Position numbers and translations under genes: made by a program. This document shows positions 20,217 to 29,030 of a DNA stretch of 64,000 bases, one piece after another. Origin of the DNA: Conservatibacter flavescens. Lineage in GTDB: Bacteria > Pseudomonadota > Gammaproteobacteria > Enterobacterales > Pasteurellaceae. Numbering within the stretch: position 1 is the stretch's first letter; the number at the start of each line of letters is the position of its first letter. The stretch spans positions 1 to 64,000 of the forward strand of contig NZ_PHHA01000008.1 in assembly GCF_002795425.1 (NCBI RefSeq), given 5' to 3'. Under the pieces are notes generated by a model. It ran no database searches. It saw nothing but the letters and a program-made list of their open reading frames with translations, and was not told the DNA's origin.

Positions 20217-21587
20217 CTAGAGTAAAAATAAAGAGAGAACATACACAGTTAACATACCTGTAAAACCCATTATTAGGGTTAATAACGTTTGTGTTTTATA
20301 TCCCTGCTGTGGTGTCATTTTACTAAAATTAGTCACGACCCAATAATAGCTATCATTTGCGTGAGAAACACACATTGCACCAGCGGCAATCGCCATCACA
20401 CAAAGCACCGCGCCAATTTCTGAGCTTAATCCTAATAAAGTCATTAATGATTCACTATCACTATACATCCCCATAATAGAGGCGGTTGTAATAATCGCAA
20501 CAGTAGAGCTACCTTGTGCTGTTTTCAAAATAGCCGAAATGATAAAAGGAAAAAAGATCCCCACAGTCGTGATAATATGCGCATTTTGTTTAATGTATTC
20601 GACAAAACCTGCTTCAGTGATCACTTTGCCTAACACGCCACCAGCCGCAGTAATAAACAAAATTGGGCCTGCAATTTTAAGCGTTTCATTAGTTAAATGG
20701 TCAAACTCACTCATTTTTTTGCTTTGCACTAATAAAATCACGGCAAAAATGACCCCTATGGCTAAAGCAATAATTGGGCTTCCTAAAAACTGCACTAAAT
20801 TGCCTAATGTACCTGTAATGCCTAAAATTTTAAAAATAGAACCAAGCGCCATAAACACAATTGGCATTAAAATCGGCGCAATACTCAGAAAACCAGAAGG
20901 CAATTTCCCATACTGCTGAAGAATTTTCTCATAACTATCAGTCAGATCTTCTTGGTTCTGTTCAATATTGACACGTTTGCCGATCCATTTGGCAAAAAGA
21001 TAAGCCGCCAAAAGCACAGGAATAGAGACGATAACGCCCATTAAAATAACCAACAATAGATTATTTCCGACACCAACGGCACCCGCTGCTGCAATTGGAC
21101 CCGGTGTTGGCGGAATAAAAACATGAGAGGCATATAATCCAGCGCTTAATGCTACAGCCATACCAATAGGGCTCGCTGCAATTTTTTTACGCAATGCTTC
21201 TCGAATCGGATTGAGTACAACAAAGCCGCTATCGCAAAAAACAGGAATACCCACAATCCACCCCATTATTAACATCGCCAACTCTGGACGTTTTTTTCCT
21301 ACGGTATTCACTACCATATCCGCCAGTTTCAGCGCAGCCCCTGTTTTTTCTAAGATAGTACCAATGATCGCCCCAAATATGATCACAATCCCGATACTTT
21401 TAAAAATGCCACTAAAACCATCACCAATCATTGCAGGAATTCGTCCCAGTTCAATGCCTGCAACAAACGCTAATAATAGTGAAATCGACATCAATGCCAA
21501 AAATGGATGCACTTTTAATTTTGAAATCAAAAAAATCATCAAGATAATTGCTAAAACAAAGCAAATTATCAACGCCATACCGCCCAT
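20217..21587 (-). CDS. GntP family organic-acid:H+ symporter
   Basis: A 456-residue integral membrane protein with about twelve hydrophobic segments. Family motifs include SGFVVLNPIREAL, FIPPTPGPIAAAG and a late CVSHANDSYYWVVTNFS, all typical of the GntP (gluconate permease) family. The partner genes suggest that the substrate is glycerate or a sugar acid rather than gluconate, but that is inference. The annotated start is ATG 21587; an in-frame ATG at 21578 (MALIICFVLA) is an equally good alternative. It sits between the regulator gene upstream and the kinase downstream. Confidence 0.88.
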   Translation of the reverse strand: MGGMALIICFVLAIILMIFLISKLKVHPFLALMSISLLLAFVAGIELGRIPAMIGDGFSGIFKSIGIVIIFGAIIGTILEKTGAALKLADMVVNTVGKKRPELAMLIMGWIVGIPVFCDSGFVVLNPIREALRKKIAASPIGMAVALSAGLYASHVFIPPTPGPIAAAGAVGVGNNLLLVILMGVIVSIPVLLAAYLFAKWIGKRVNIEQNQEDLTDSYEKILQQYGKLPSGFLSIAPILMPIVFMALGSIFKILGITGTLGNLVQFLGSPIIALAIGVIFAVILLVQSKKMSEFDHLTNETLKIAGPILFITAAGGVLGKVITEAGFVEYIKQNAHIITTVGIFFPFIISAILKTAQGSSTVAIITTASIMGMYSDSESLMTLLGLSSEIGAVLCVMAIAAGAMCVSHANDSYYWVVTNFSKMTPQQGYKTQTLLTLIMGFTGMLTVYVLSLFLL

Positions 21588-21683
21588 ATTGCCTCCTAAA
21601 GTAAATTAAGGTGAAGCAATCATCAAATATAACCCGCTCAAAATCTTTAGTTTATTCTACAAAATTACCATCTAAAACGGCCT

Positions 21684-22814
21684 CTATTTTGTATTTTTCT
21701 CCAAATACGGAAGTAGAAGCGTGCCTAAATAAAGTCTAAATTTTTCATCTATCTTATTGAAAGATAAACCAGTTATCTGTTCAATTTTAGTTAAACGATA
21801 ACGTAATGTATTGGGGTGGATAAACAATTTTTGTGAAGCATGGCTAAGATCACAATTTGAGAAAAAATACTGTTGTAAACTTTTAAATAGCTGCGCTCTA
21901 TCTTGATGTTCTTGAATTTTTTGTACGGCTGTAAGTAACTTTTTACCTTGCCAAGACTGAGCAAAATCCGTAAGAAGGGCAGGTAGCAAATAATCCTCAA
22001 AAAATAAAATGCTTTTTTTCCTATGGCTTTGCATTGCATAAATAAGCGTATGCAACGCTGATTGATAAGAAAAATGGGCTTCTTGAAGACTATTCACCTC
22101 TGCGCCAACCGCTATTTTTACTGTATTTTTTAACCAGTCTTTCGGTAAAAAGTCTCGTAAACGCTCCGTTTTGCGTAAATAATCTAATTCATTTACGGAT
22201 AACAACACCCCAATTTTATCCAAATCTACCACCGCCAACGCCAGATTTTGTTGCCGTTGTTCTAAATGTAATAATAGTGCTTGTAAACGCTCGGAAGTGG
22301 GTTGTTGTAACGCAAATATCAATACAACAAAAGGTTGCTCAAAATCAAACTGGAAAAACTCAGCTTGGCTACTAATTTGCTCTACGGATAAATTACCACG
22401 TAATAACTGATGAACAAATTCCTCTTTATAACGCCTCTGCCAACGCTCCTGCTCTAACATCGCACGGTGTTCTATCATTAATTCAGCCGTCATCGTCACT
22501 AATTGAGCATAATGACGAACTTGATCTGGATTCCCCGAAATACCAATTACGCCTATCGTTCTGCCTAAATAATTGATCGGTAAATTAATTCCCTCTCTTG
22601 CTTCATAATTCCATTGCTTCGCTAACTCTTCATCAATTTCAAGCGCCTCCTGACGTCGCAACACAATCACTGCGCCCGTATGACGTTCCCCAATACGACT
22701 CGCATCACCAGAGGCAATAATCATCGCATTTTCATCCATCACATTCACAGAATACGGAATAATCCGCATTGCCCGTTTCACAATCGCCGTTGCCGTTTGT
22801 TGATTTAATTTCAT
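21684..22814 (-). CDS. cdaR: Sugar diacid / carbohydrate-acid regulator, CdaR family
   Basis: A 376-residue transcription activator. The N-terminal sugar-diacid-recognition domain runs from MKLNQQTATAIVKRAMRIIP through NVMDENAMIIASGDASRIGE and INYLGRTIGVIGISGNPDQV. The C-terminal PucR-type helix-turn-helix is KLFIHPNTLRYRLTKIEQIT. It probably activates the adjacent permease and kinase genes in response to a sugar acid. ATG 22814 is chosen because GGAGG lies just upstream and the family begins there; the frame extends to 22931 but that part is not CdaR-like. The 96-base gap to the permease gene likely holds their shared or separate promoter. Confidence 0.88.
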   Translation of the reverse strand: MKLNQQTATAIVKRAMRIIPYSVNVMDENAMIIASGDASRIGERHTGAVIVLRRQEALEIDEELAKQWNYEAREGINLPINYLGRTIGVIGISGNPDQVRHYAQLVTMTAELMIEHRAMLEQERWQRRYKEEFVHQLLRGNLSVEQISSQAEFFQFDFEQPFVVLIFALQQPTSERLQALLLHLEQRQQNLALAVVDLDKIGVLLSVNELDYLRKTERLRDFLPKDWLKNTVKIAVGAEVNSLQEAHFSYQSALHTLIYAMQSHRKKSILFFEDYLLPALLTDFAQSWQGKKLLTAVQKIQEHQDRAQLFKSLQQYFFSNCDLSHASQKLFIHPNTLRYRLTKIEQITGLSFNKIDEKFRLYLGTLLLPYLEKNTK

Positions 22815-22971
22815 TAAGCCTCCATGGAACCATTCATTCCCTCTTGAATGATGTCTCTTTTTTCTGTACAATTCAACACCTAAATTTTGGACTGTCATCG
22901 ACAGATTATTAATTACATACGGTATCAGCAAAAAAGCGCTGACAGCGGTATGGCTTCTTTTGAGGTTTTCT

Positions 22972-23184
22972 ATGAAACAAGGTATTCATCCTGAATATAA
23001 AGAAATTACTGCAACATGTTCTTGCGGTAATGTAATCAAAACCCGTTCAACAGTGGGCAAAAATTTAAACTTAGATGTGTGTGGGAAATGCCACCCATTC
23101 TATACCGGCAAACAACGTGTTGTTGATACTGGCGGTCGCGTAGAACGCTTTAACAAACGTTTCAGTATTCCTGGTACAAAATAA
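22972..23184 (+). CDS. rpmE: 50S ribosomal protein L31, zinc-binding type
   Basis: A 70-residue protein starting [20 protein letters not shown]. Cysteines at residues 16, 18, 37 and 40 (CSC and CGKC) form the zinc ribbon of the C+ class of L31. The tail [16 protein letters not shown] is standard. The ATG at 22972 is the family start. A strong terminator follows. Confidence 0.96.
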   Translation: MKQGIHPEYKEITATCSCGNVIKTRSTVGKNLNLDVCGKCHPFYTGKQRVVDTGGRVERFNKRFSIPGTK

Positions 23185-23200
23185 TCATAAACTAAGAATC

Positions 23201-23230
23201 AAACCCTGCTATTTAGTGGGGTTTATTTTT
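23201..23230 (+). terminator. Terminator of rpmE
   Basis: AAACCCTGCT (23201-23210) pairs with AGTGGGGTTT (23215-23224), ten pairs including two G-T, around ATTT; it is followed by ATTTTTA. Confidence 0.85.
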
Positions 23231-23265
23231 ATATCTAGCTTCCAATCTAAGTAAAGGGGATTAAT

Positions 23266-24317
23266 ATGAAAATAGCATTATCTTGTTTAAAATTTAAGCA
23301 AGGGGGGGGGGGATGGAGCGCTACCTATTGGATCTTATTCGTGGATTCCACTATAGCAACATTCGACCAACTATTTACACCTCCTCATTTGATTCAAAAT
23401 TAGAAGAATATCAATGGATTACCCCCAAAAAGATTAATTTATCATTTATACCTAAAAAACTCCGCCTCTCTTTTCTATCTCAAGCTATTAAGAAATACAA
23501 ACGAGCAGATGAAATTATCATTTCTCTTGCCCATACACAACCAGCAGATATCACAATTTGCGGAGGACAACATAAAGGCTATTTACAAGCTTTGTCAAAA
23601 AATGCCACCTTACTCGATAAATATAAAATCTATTTAGAACAAAAAGCTTATTACAATAGCAAGATTATTATTGCCCATTCACAATTAATGAAGCTAGAAT
23701 TAATTAATCTATATCAGATCCCAGCAAATAAAATTGAGGTCATTTATCCTCCCGTTGATACACAAAAGTTTCATTGTATAGACAGTCAAAAGCGCTCAAA
23801 ATTACGGGAAAAATTTGGTTTTAATGAAAACGAAATTATTTATTTGTTTCCATCTACTGGCCATGCTCGTAAAGGTTTTGAGTTACTTAAACACTATTTT
23901 GAACAAACCACATTACCGATTAAACTAGTGGTGGCCGGAACCCCAGTCCAAGAAAGTAAACGCATCCGTTCATTAGGTTTTTGTAAAAATATGCCAGAGC
24001 TCTATCAAGCTGCTGATTTTACAATTATGGCTTCAAAATATGAACCTTTCGGCTTAGTTGGTATAGAGTCTATTCTATGTGGTACACCTATCATCTTCTC
24101 TAAAAATATGGCATGTACTGAGGTATTACAAAATTATTTTGGGCATTTATTCGATCTTGATGATGCAGCATCTCTACATCATGCAATACAAGATTCATTA
24201 CAACAAAAATCGCGTATTCATGATCCTTTTTCTGTGCTAAGCTATCATCCAACATTAGAACAGCATATGATATCCTTGCTACATATCATTCAAAAAATAT
24301 CTTCACAAAATAGGTAA
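23266..24317 (+). CDS. Phase-variable family 4 glycosyltransferase, OFF in this sequence (poly-G frameshift)
   Basis: The natural start is ATG 23266 with a good ribosome site (AAAGGGG). It encodes MKIALSCLKFKQ followed by a tract of 11 G (23302-23312). With 11 G the frame runs out after 45 codons at TAG 23401. With 9 or 12 G it would read KQGGGMERYLLDLIRG, exactly the N-terminal GGGMER pattern of GT4 enzymes, and continue to TAA 24315-24317, about 350 residues. The distal frame is intact and shows VIYPPVDTQKFH, FPSTGHARKGFELL and YEPFGLVGIESILCGTP (the E-x7-E donor site). An ATG at 23313 lies right at the end of the G tract with no spaced ribosome site. Retaining GT; probable role in lipooligosaccharide assembly. 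Sugar unknown. Confidence 0.85.
23302..23312 (+). repeat. Poly-G tract (11 G), slipped-strand switch
   Basis: Eleven consecutive G lie in codons 13-16 of the glycosyltransferase gene. Adding one G or removing two restores the full frame. Intragenic poly-G tracts are a known cause of phase variation in surface-glycan genes. Confidence 0.9.
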
Positions 24318-24320
24318 AAC

Positions 24321-25460
24321 ATGAAAAAAATTAAAGTCGGTCTAATTATTGATGAATATTTTGGTGGAGCGGGCACAGCGTTTGGCGGATATGGTTTTTT
24401 AGCTAGACGTTATATAGCAAAATATTTACCCAATGAACATATTCAGGTTGACGTACTATTAGGTAAAAGTAAAAGCCATTATGCACTAGAACATCATATT
24501 ATTGATAATATAGATGTTTATCGCTTACCTAGACGAAAATGGTTTGCTAAACGTTGGTTGAAAAAACAAAATTACGACATTTACTTAAGTATTGAGTTAG
24601 CTTATCGCTATATTTTAGAGCTCGATATCGATAAAAAATTAATTTTTTGGATACAAGATCCTCGTCCTATGTACGAATGGGATGAAATCAATACAGTCAC
24701 ATTATTTCCAGAAACTAGTTATTACAATCAAAAACTATATGATTTTATACACAAAATTTATTTAGAAAATCGTATCAAATTTATCACTCAAGGATTTTTT
24801 CTCAACCAAAAAGCAAAAGATCTTTATAAATTAGCAGACGAAACTGAAATAACCTATCTTCCTAACCCTGTGGATATTGATTATAACTTCGATCTTATGA
24901 CTCATAAAAAAGAAAATATGATTATTTTCTTGGGGAGAATTGAATCCGTAAAGCGTGGATGGTTATTCTGCGAAATTGCCAAAAAAATGCCCGAATATCA
25001 GTTTTATATGCTAGGTCAAACATTTAGGGAAGCAGATAAAAACTCCGTTATTATGGCGCCTTATATTAATGGAAATATTCCTAATCTACATTTTCCAGGT
25101 CATGTAGATGGCATAGAAAAAGAAAATTTCTTAAAGAATGCCAAGATACTCGTTAATACATCTATTCATGAAGCCTTACCTATTTCCTTTCTCGAGGCAT
25201 TGGCTTATGGTACCCTATTAGTGAGTAATCGTAATCCTGAGAATCTAACGAGTACATTTGGAATTCATGTTGGAGATGTACTTGGAGATGGTTTTGACAA
25301 AGTAGAATTATATGTTAATGCTATCCGTCATTTAATGGAGAATGATGAACACCGCCTAGCTCTTGGGAAGCAAGCTATTGAATATGTAAAATCTGTACAT
25401 AACGTTGAAAAATGCATAAACGACTTACGTACATTAATTCATAAAGAAGTAAAAAAATAA
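24321..25460 (+). CDS. Glycosyltransferase family 4 (retaining, GT-B fold)
   Basis: A 379-residue protein beginning MKKIKVGLIIDEYFGGAGTA. The C-terminal nucleotide-sugar domain shows TYLPNPVDIDY, IFLGRIESVKRGWLFCEIAK and the E-x7-E motif in HEALPISFLEALAYGTLLVS. It starts 4 bases after the phase-variable gene and is followed after 5 bases by a family 8 transferase, so the three form one operon. The A+T content is clearly higher than in the flanking core genes, which suggests acquisition or fast divergence. Likely adds a sugar to lipooligosaccharide; donor and acceptor unknown. Confidence 0.85.
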   Translation: MKKIKVGLIIDEYFGGAGTAFGGYGFLARRYIAKYLPNEHIQVDVLLGKSKSHYALEHHIIDNIDVYRLPRRKWFAKRWLKKQNYDIYLSIELAYRYILELDIDKKLIFWIQDPRPMYEWDEINTVTLFPETSYYNQKLYDFIHKIYLENRIKFITQGFFLNQKAKDLYKLADETEITYLPNPVDIDYNFDLMTHKKENMIIFLGRIESVKRGWLFCEIAKKMPEYQFYMLGQTFREADKNSVIMAPYINGNIPNLHFPGHVDGIEKENFLKNAKILVNTSIHEALPISFLEALAYGTLLVSNRNPENLTSTFGIHVGDVLGDGFDKVELYVNAIRHLMENDEHRLALGKQAIEYVKSVHNVEKCINDLRTLIHKEVKK

Positions 25461-25465
25461 TCAAA

Positions 25466-26446
25466 ATGAAAGAAATAAGTATTGAAAATTTACTACTCGC
25501 CAAAACAGATATCATTACTCATATAAAATCATCAAATAAAATATACCATATCGCTTTTGGTGCAGATAATAATTATTTGACATATTTAAGAGTGTTATTG
25601 TTTTCTATTCTTAAAAACAATTCAAACATTAATATACATTTTCATATCTTCACGGAAGATATGCCTTATGATGAAATTATTTTCCTACAACAACTTAAAT
25701 ATTCAAACTTTAATACTACATTCTATAAAATCAATACTGAATATTTTTCTCATTTTAAAATTAATAAAAACATTGCTCATATTAATCAAGCAACATATTA
25801 TCGGGCTGTAATGCCACTTGTACTACAAGAACAATTCTTATATCTTGATATAGACACTCTCTGTACTGGCAGTTTAGAACCTCTTTTAGAAATACAACTT
25901 AATACAAATTTACTTGCTGCTAGTCCGGATTTAGCTAATCTAAACTATATACAAAGTTTATATCCTTTTGGCTTTCCTAAGTGGGCAATTTACTTTAATG
26001 CTGGCGTACTTTTAATTAATGTTAAAAAGTGGAATAAAAATCAACTTACAGAGAAATTTATTCAACTAATTAATCAGCAAAATTTCACATATATGGATCA
26101 AGATATTCTAAATATTCTTGCAAATGGTGATGTTTATTTTATTTCTAACAAATTTAATTGGACTGATTGGTTAGGAGACAAGCAAAATAAATTTCTATTT
26201 ATGACGAATAATGTATCTATTATCCACTATACTGGAGAAATAAAGCCTTGGCATCAAGCTGGTGAAAGTAAAATATACAGTCAGTATTATAAAGAGCTAT
26301 TTGGACAGGTACCACACTTACTTGAGCCTAAAACGACTAATGCATACCGTAAATCTTCAAAACTTTTATGGAAGAAAAAGCCAATTAAAGCTTGTTATTA
26401 TCAACTAAAATATATTTACAACAAACTTCTTAATAATTCCGCCTAA
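25466..26446 (+). CDS. Glycosyltransferase family 8 (LgtC/RfaJ-like)
   Basis: A 326-residue retaining glycosyltransferase. It shows the GT8 core: YHIAFGADNNYLTYLRVLLF, ATYYRAVMPLVL, the metal-binding DxD in FLYLDIDTLC, FNAGVLLINVKKW, MDQDILN, and the late HYTGEIKPWH. LgtC and RfaI/RfaJ enzymes of this family add galactose or glucose to lipooligosaccharide cores, so this is the likely role. A basic, aromatic C-terminal tail (SSKLLWKKKPIKACYYQLKY) probably holds it to the inner membrane. Last gene of the three-gene cluster; very A+T rich. Confidence 0.88.
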   Translation: MKEISIENLLLAKTDIITHIKSSNKIYHIAFGADNNYLTYLRVLLFSILKNNSNINIHFHIFTEDMPYDEIIFLQQLKYSNFNTTFYKINTEYFSHFKINKNIAHINQATYYRAVMPLVLQEQFLYLDIDTLCTGSLEPLLEIQLNTNLLAASPDLANLNYIQSLYPFGFPKWAIYFNAGVLLINVKKWNKNQLTEKFIQLINQQNFTYMDQDILNILANGDVYFISNKFNWTDWLGDKQNKFLFMTNNVSIIHYTGEIKPWHQAGESKIYSQYYKELFGQVPHLLEPKTTNAYRKSSKLLWKKKPIKACYYQLKYIYNKLLNNSA

Positions 26447-26555
26447 TCTAAATGTATCTAGAAAATAATTATGAAGGAAAAAAGGAATTTGATATTTTTC
26501 ACAACACTATTCATCTATAATAACAAAAGAGCATACTTACTAAAGGACAAATTTT

Positions 26556-27311
26556 ATGAAAAAAGACGAAGTCGGGCATAATTTTTTAGCGCGTTTAGGC
26601 AAAACTCGTTTACGTCCGGGCGGTAAAAAAGCGACGGACTGGCTAATTGCTAATGGTGATTTTAGTCAAGATAAAAAAGTACTAGAAGTCGCATGTAATA
26701 TGGGTACAACCGCAATTGGATTGGCGAAAACTTATGGTTGTCATATCGAGGGTGTCGATCTTGACGAGGCCGCATTAGAAAAAGCTAAAGCGAATATTGT
26801 CGCAAATAACCTACAAGATAAAATTCATGTGCAACGTGCAAATGCCATGAAATTACCTTTTGCAGACAATCATTTCGACATTGTCATTAATGAAGCCATG
26901 CTCACAATGCTGCCATTACAAGCTAAAATGAAAGCGGTAGCAGAGTATTATCGCGTGCTCAAACCGGGTGGTTTTTTATTAACCCATGATGTCATGCTGA
27001 CAACAACGGATTCAGAGGCCGTCATTGCACAACTACGCGATGCGATTAATATCACTGTGACACCATTAAGCAAAGAAGATTGGAAAGCCGTGTTTCTTGA
27101 TAATGGTTTCCGCAATGTAGATACCTTTTCTGGTGATATGACATTATTGTCACCAAAAGGTATCATTTATGATGAAGGGGTGTTAGGTGCCGCTAAAATT
27201 ATTAAAAATGCTCTCAAGGCCGAAAACCGTGATACCTTTAAAAAAATGTTTAGAACCTTCAACGACCCAGAGAAGAAATTAAATTTTATTGCGATTTGTA
27301 GTCAGAAATAA
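26556..27311 (+). CDS. Class I SAM-dependent methyltransferase
   Basis: A 251-residue protein with a Rossmann methyltransferase domain: motif I is VLEVACNMGTTAIGLAKTYG, followed by the acidic IEGVDLDEAALEKAKANI, the motif around NAMKLPFADNHFDIVINEAM, and EYYRVLKPGGFLLTHDV. This resembles UbiE/Methyltransf_11 family members, but the substrate is unknown. It has its own ribosome site (AAAGGACA). Its last 26 bases overlap the end of the convergent flavoprotein gene. It resembles an uncharacterised methyltransferase found near the glycerate kinase cassette in H. influenzae. Confidence 0.85.
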   Translation: MKKDEVGHNFLARLGKTRLRPGGKKATDWLIANGDFSQDKKVLEVACNMGTTAIGLAKTYGCHIEGVDLDEAALEKAKANIVANNLQDKIHVQRANAMKLPFADNHFDIVINEAMLTMLPLQAKMKAVAEYYRVLKPGGFLLTHDVMLTTTDSEAVIAQLRDAINITVTPLSKEDWKAVFLDNGFRNVDTFSGDMTLLSPKGIIYDEGVLGAAKIIKNALKAENRDTFKKMFRTFNDPEKKLNFIAICSQK

Positions 27312-28965
27312 TTTTTCTAATGCCTATTTGACTCACTTGAAGCAAATAGGCATTTTTATCTCGTTGTGGATAATCTGCCCGGTAGTGTGCGCCTCGACTT
27401 TCTGTTCTTGCGATCATACTTTGCACGACTAATTGCGCCGTTTTCAATGCGGCGTAAATTTCAATCCCTTGAAAAGCTTGATAATGTAAAGGGCAAAATT
27501 GTTTTTCTAGCCCGTTCAACTCTGTCAGTAATTGCTGTAATTGTTGGTCGGTGCGATACACATTAGCAAACTTTGTCATTAATTTACGTAGATGATGTAA
27601 TACCTGACTCGCGCTTAAATTCTCATCTCCCGTCGGGTTGTGTAAACTCTTCTCCCACTGCGCTATATAATCAGTCAACGCCTGTTGGTTTAACGGCACA
27701 AAGTGCGGTGATTTTTTAGCAAAATTTTCTGCAATTTTTTGCACCGCTCTTTTCGCAAAAACTAACGCGCCACCAACAGAATTTCCCCCTAAGCGATTCG
27801 CGCCTTCAATGCAAGAAGAAACCTCTCCAACCGCAAATAACCCCTGCACTGCACTTTGAGCAAACTCATCAATTTCTATCCCGCCATTACAACTATGGGC
27901 GAAAGGCGCAATGGCGATTTTTTCCTGCAATAAATCGATTCCTACCTCATTTTTCAGCCATTGCAAATAGACCTGATAAAATGCCTCTTGATCTTGATAA
28001 AGCATTGGAGAATAGCGTAAATAAACGCCTTTTTCTTCCGGGTGTTGAAGTAGATATTGCATAATGCGTAAATCAAATTTTACACAATCAAAATCCACCG
28101 AAAACGGAGCATAGTCGCTACGCGCCTTAACCATGTCTGAAAATACCTCCGCAGATAAATCAGGAAAAAGCGAATTCCCCGCTTTATCTTGCACATCAAT
28201 ACAATATTTCAACGTATGTTCACCAAATAAGACTTTATATTTTGGCGCAACAAATGCGGGAATAAATTGGATATATTCCAAATTCACCAAATTTGCCCCT
28301 GCTTTTAATGCAAGAAAATGGGTAGAGCCGATAATATCGGCAGGATATAAATTATCTTGGTACAATCCGGCAATACCGCCTGTTGCTAAAATAATATTGG
28401 GGGTTTGGCAGAAAACATAATGGCAGTGTTCTTCATGTTTAAGGGCGAAAACTGCCCCTTGTACCTGATTATGTAGGCTGACGATATGCAATAACGTAGC
28501 CTGTTCAAAATATTGTGTTTGCGGTTGTTGGTTTAAAATTTCTTTTGCTTTTTTCACCGCACTTTTCCAGTTATTAATTAAATAAATAGGACGTGGATAC
28601 TGGGCAAAACAAGCCGGCCGGTTATCATCTCGTTGCCATGCTTGGAAACCAATTTCATTTAACAGCCTCACGGCCTCGGCGGATTCTTCAATATATGCCT
28701 TAACGATTTTAGGATTATTCATTCCCTGAGCGACACGTTCAATATCCTGTTGAAAAAGCACTTTGTCCGAAGATTGCCCTGTGACTTGAATGCCTAAAGT
28801 AGCTTTTAGAGGAAAGAAACTTGCGCCTCCCGCAAGAGGGGTTTTACTGATTAAAACATGAGGAATATTCTGCTTTTGAGCTTCAACTGCACAACTTAGT
28901 CCAGCGATACCGCTCCCCACAATTAATAGTGGTGTTTCAATGATTTGGTGAATTTGTATTGTCAT
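27286..28965 (-). CDS. FAD-dependent oxidoreductase, fumarate reductase / L-aspartate oxidase-like flavoprotein
   Basis: A 559-residue flavoprotein. The N-terminus has the FAD-binding LLIVGSGIAGLSCAVEAQ. Further features are IILATGGIAGLYQDN, the catalytic-region FAHSCNGGIEIDE, GLFAVGEVSSCIEGANRLGG, and a C-terminal helical domain with RTESRGAHYRADYP. These are shared by FrdA, SdhA and NadB. The segment after the FAD loop (GASFFPLKATLGIQVTG) differs from true NadB. No nadA, nadC, frdB or heme partner lies nearby, so it acts as a lone protein and its substrate is unknown. Uptake signals occur inside the gene (near 27694 and 28558). Confidence 0.75.
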   Translation of the reverse strand: MTIQIHQIIETPLLIVGSGIAGLSCAVEAQKQNIPHVLISKTPLAGGASFFPLKATLGIQVTGQSSDKVLFQQDIERVAQGMNNPKIVKAYIEESAEAVRLLNEIGFQAWQRDDNRPACFAQYPRPIYLINNWKSAVKKAKEILNQQPQTQYFEQATLLHIVSLHNQVQGAVFALKHEEHCHYVFCQTPNIILATGGIAGLYQDNLYPADIIGSTHFLALKAGANLVNLEYIQFIPAFVAPKYKVLFGEHTLKYCIDVQDKAGNSLFPDLSAEVFSDMVKARSDYAPFSVDFDCVKFDLRIMQYLLQHPEEKGVYLRYSPMLYQDQEAFYQVYLQWLKNEVGIDLLQEKIAIAPFAHSCNGGIEIDEFAQSAVQGLFAVGEVSSCIEGANRLGGNSVGGALVFAKRAVQKIAENFAKKSPHFVPLNQQALTDYIAQWEKSLHNPTGDENLSASQVLHHLRKLMTKFANVYRTDQQLQQLLTELNGLEKQFCPLHYQAFQGIEIYAALKTAQLVVQSMIARTESRGAHYRADYPQRDKNAYLLQVSQIGIRKIISDYKSQ

Positions 28966-28977
28966 TATTTCTCAAAC

Positions 28978-29018
28978 AAAGTGCGGTTAAAAAACATCGA
29001 CATTTTAAACCGCACTTT
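28978..29018 (-). terminator. Inverted uptake-signal pair after the ABC transporter operon
   Basis: AAAGTGCGGTT (28978-28988) and AACCGCACTTT (29008-29018) form an 11-bp stem 13 bases beyond the stop of the ABC ATPase gene. Likely terminator for that operon. Confidence 0.75.
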
Positions 29019-29030
29019 TTCCTTTGCCTA

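Noticed and set aside
23313..24317. Glycosyltransferase starting at ATG 23313
   Set aside because: The ATG abuts the G tract with no spaced ribosome site, and the protein would lack the N-terminal strand that GT4 enzymes need. The upstream ATG 23266 with a good ribosome site encodes that strand.
27286..28965. Naming the flavoprotein nadB
   Set aside because: The motif after the FAD-binding loop differs from L-aspartate oxidase and no NAD-synthesis partners are nearby.
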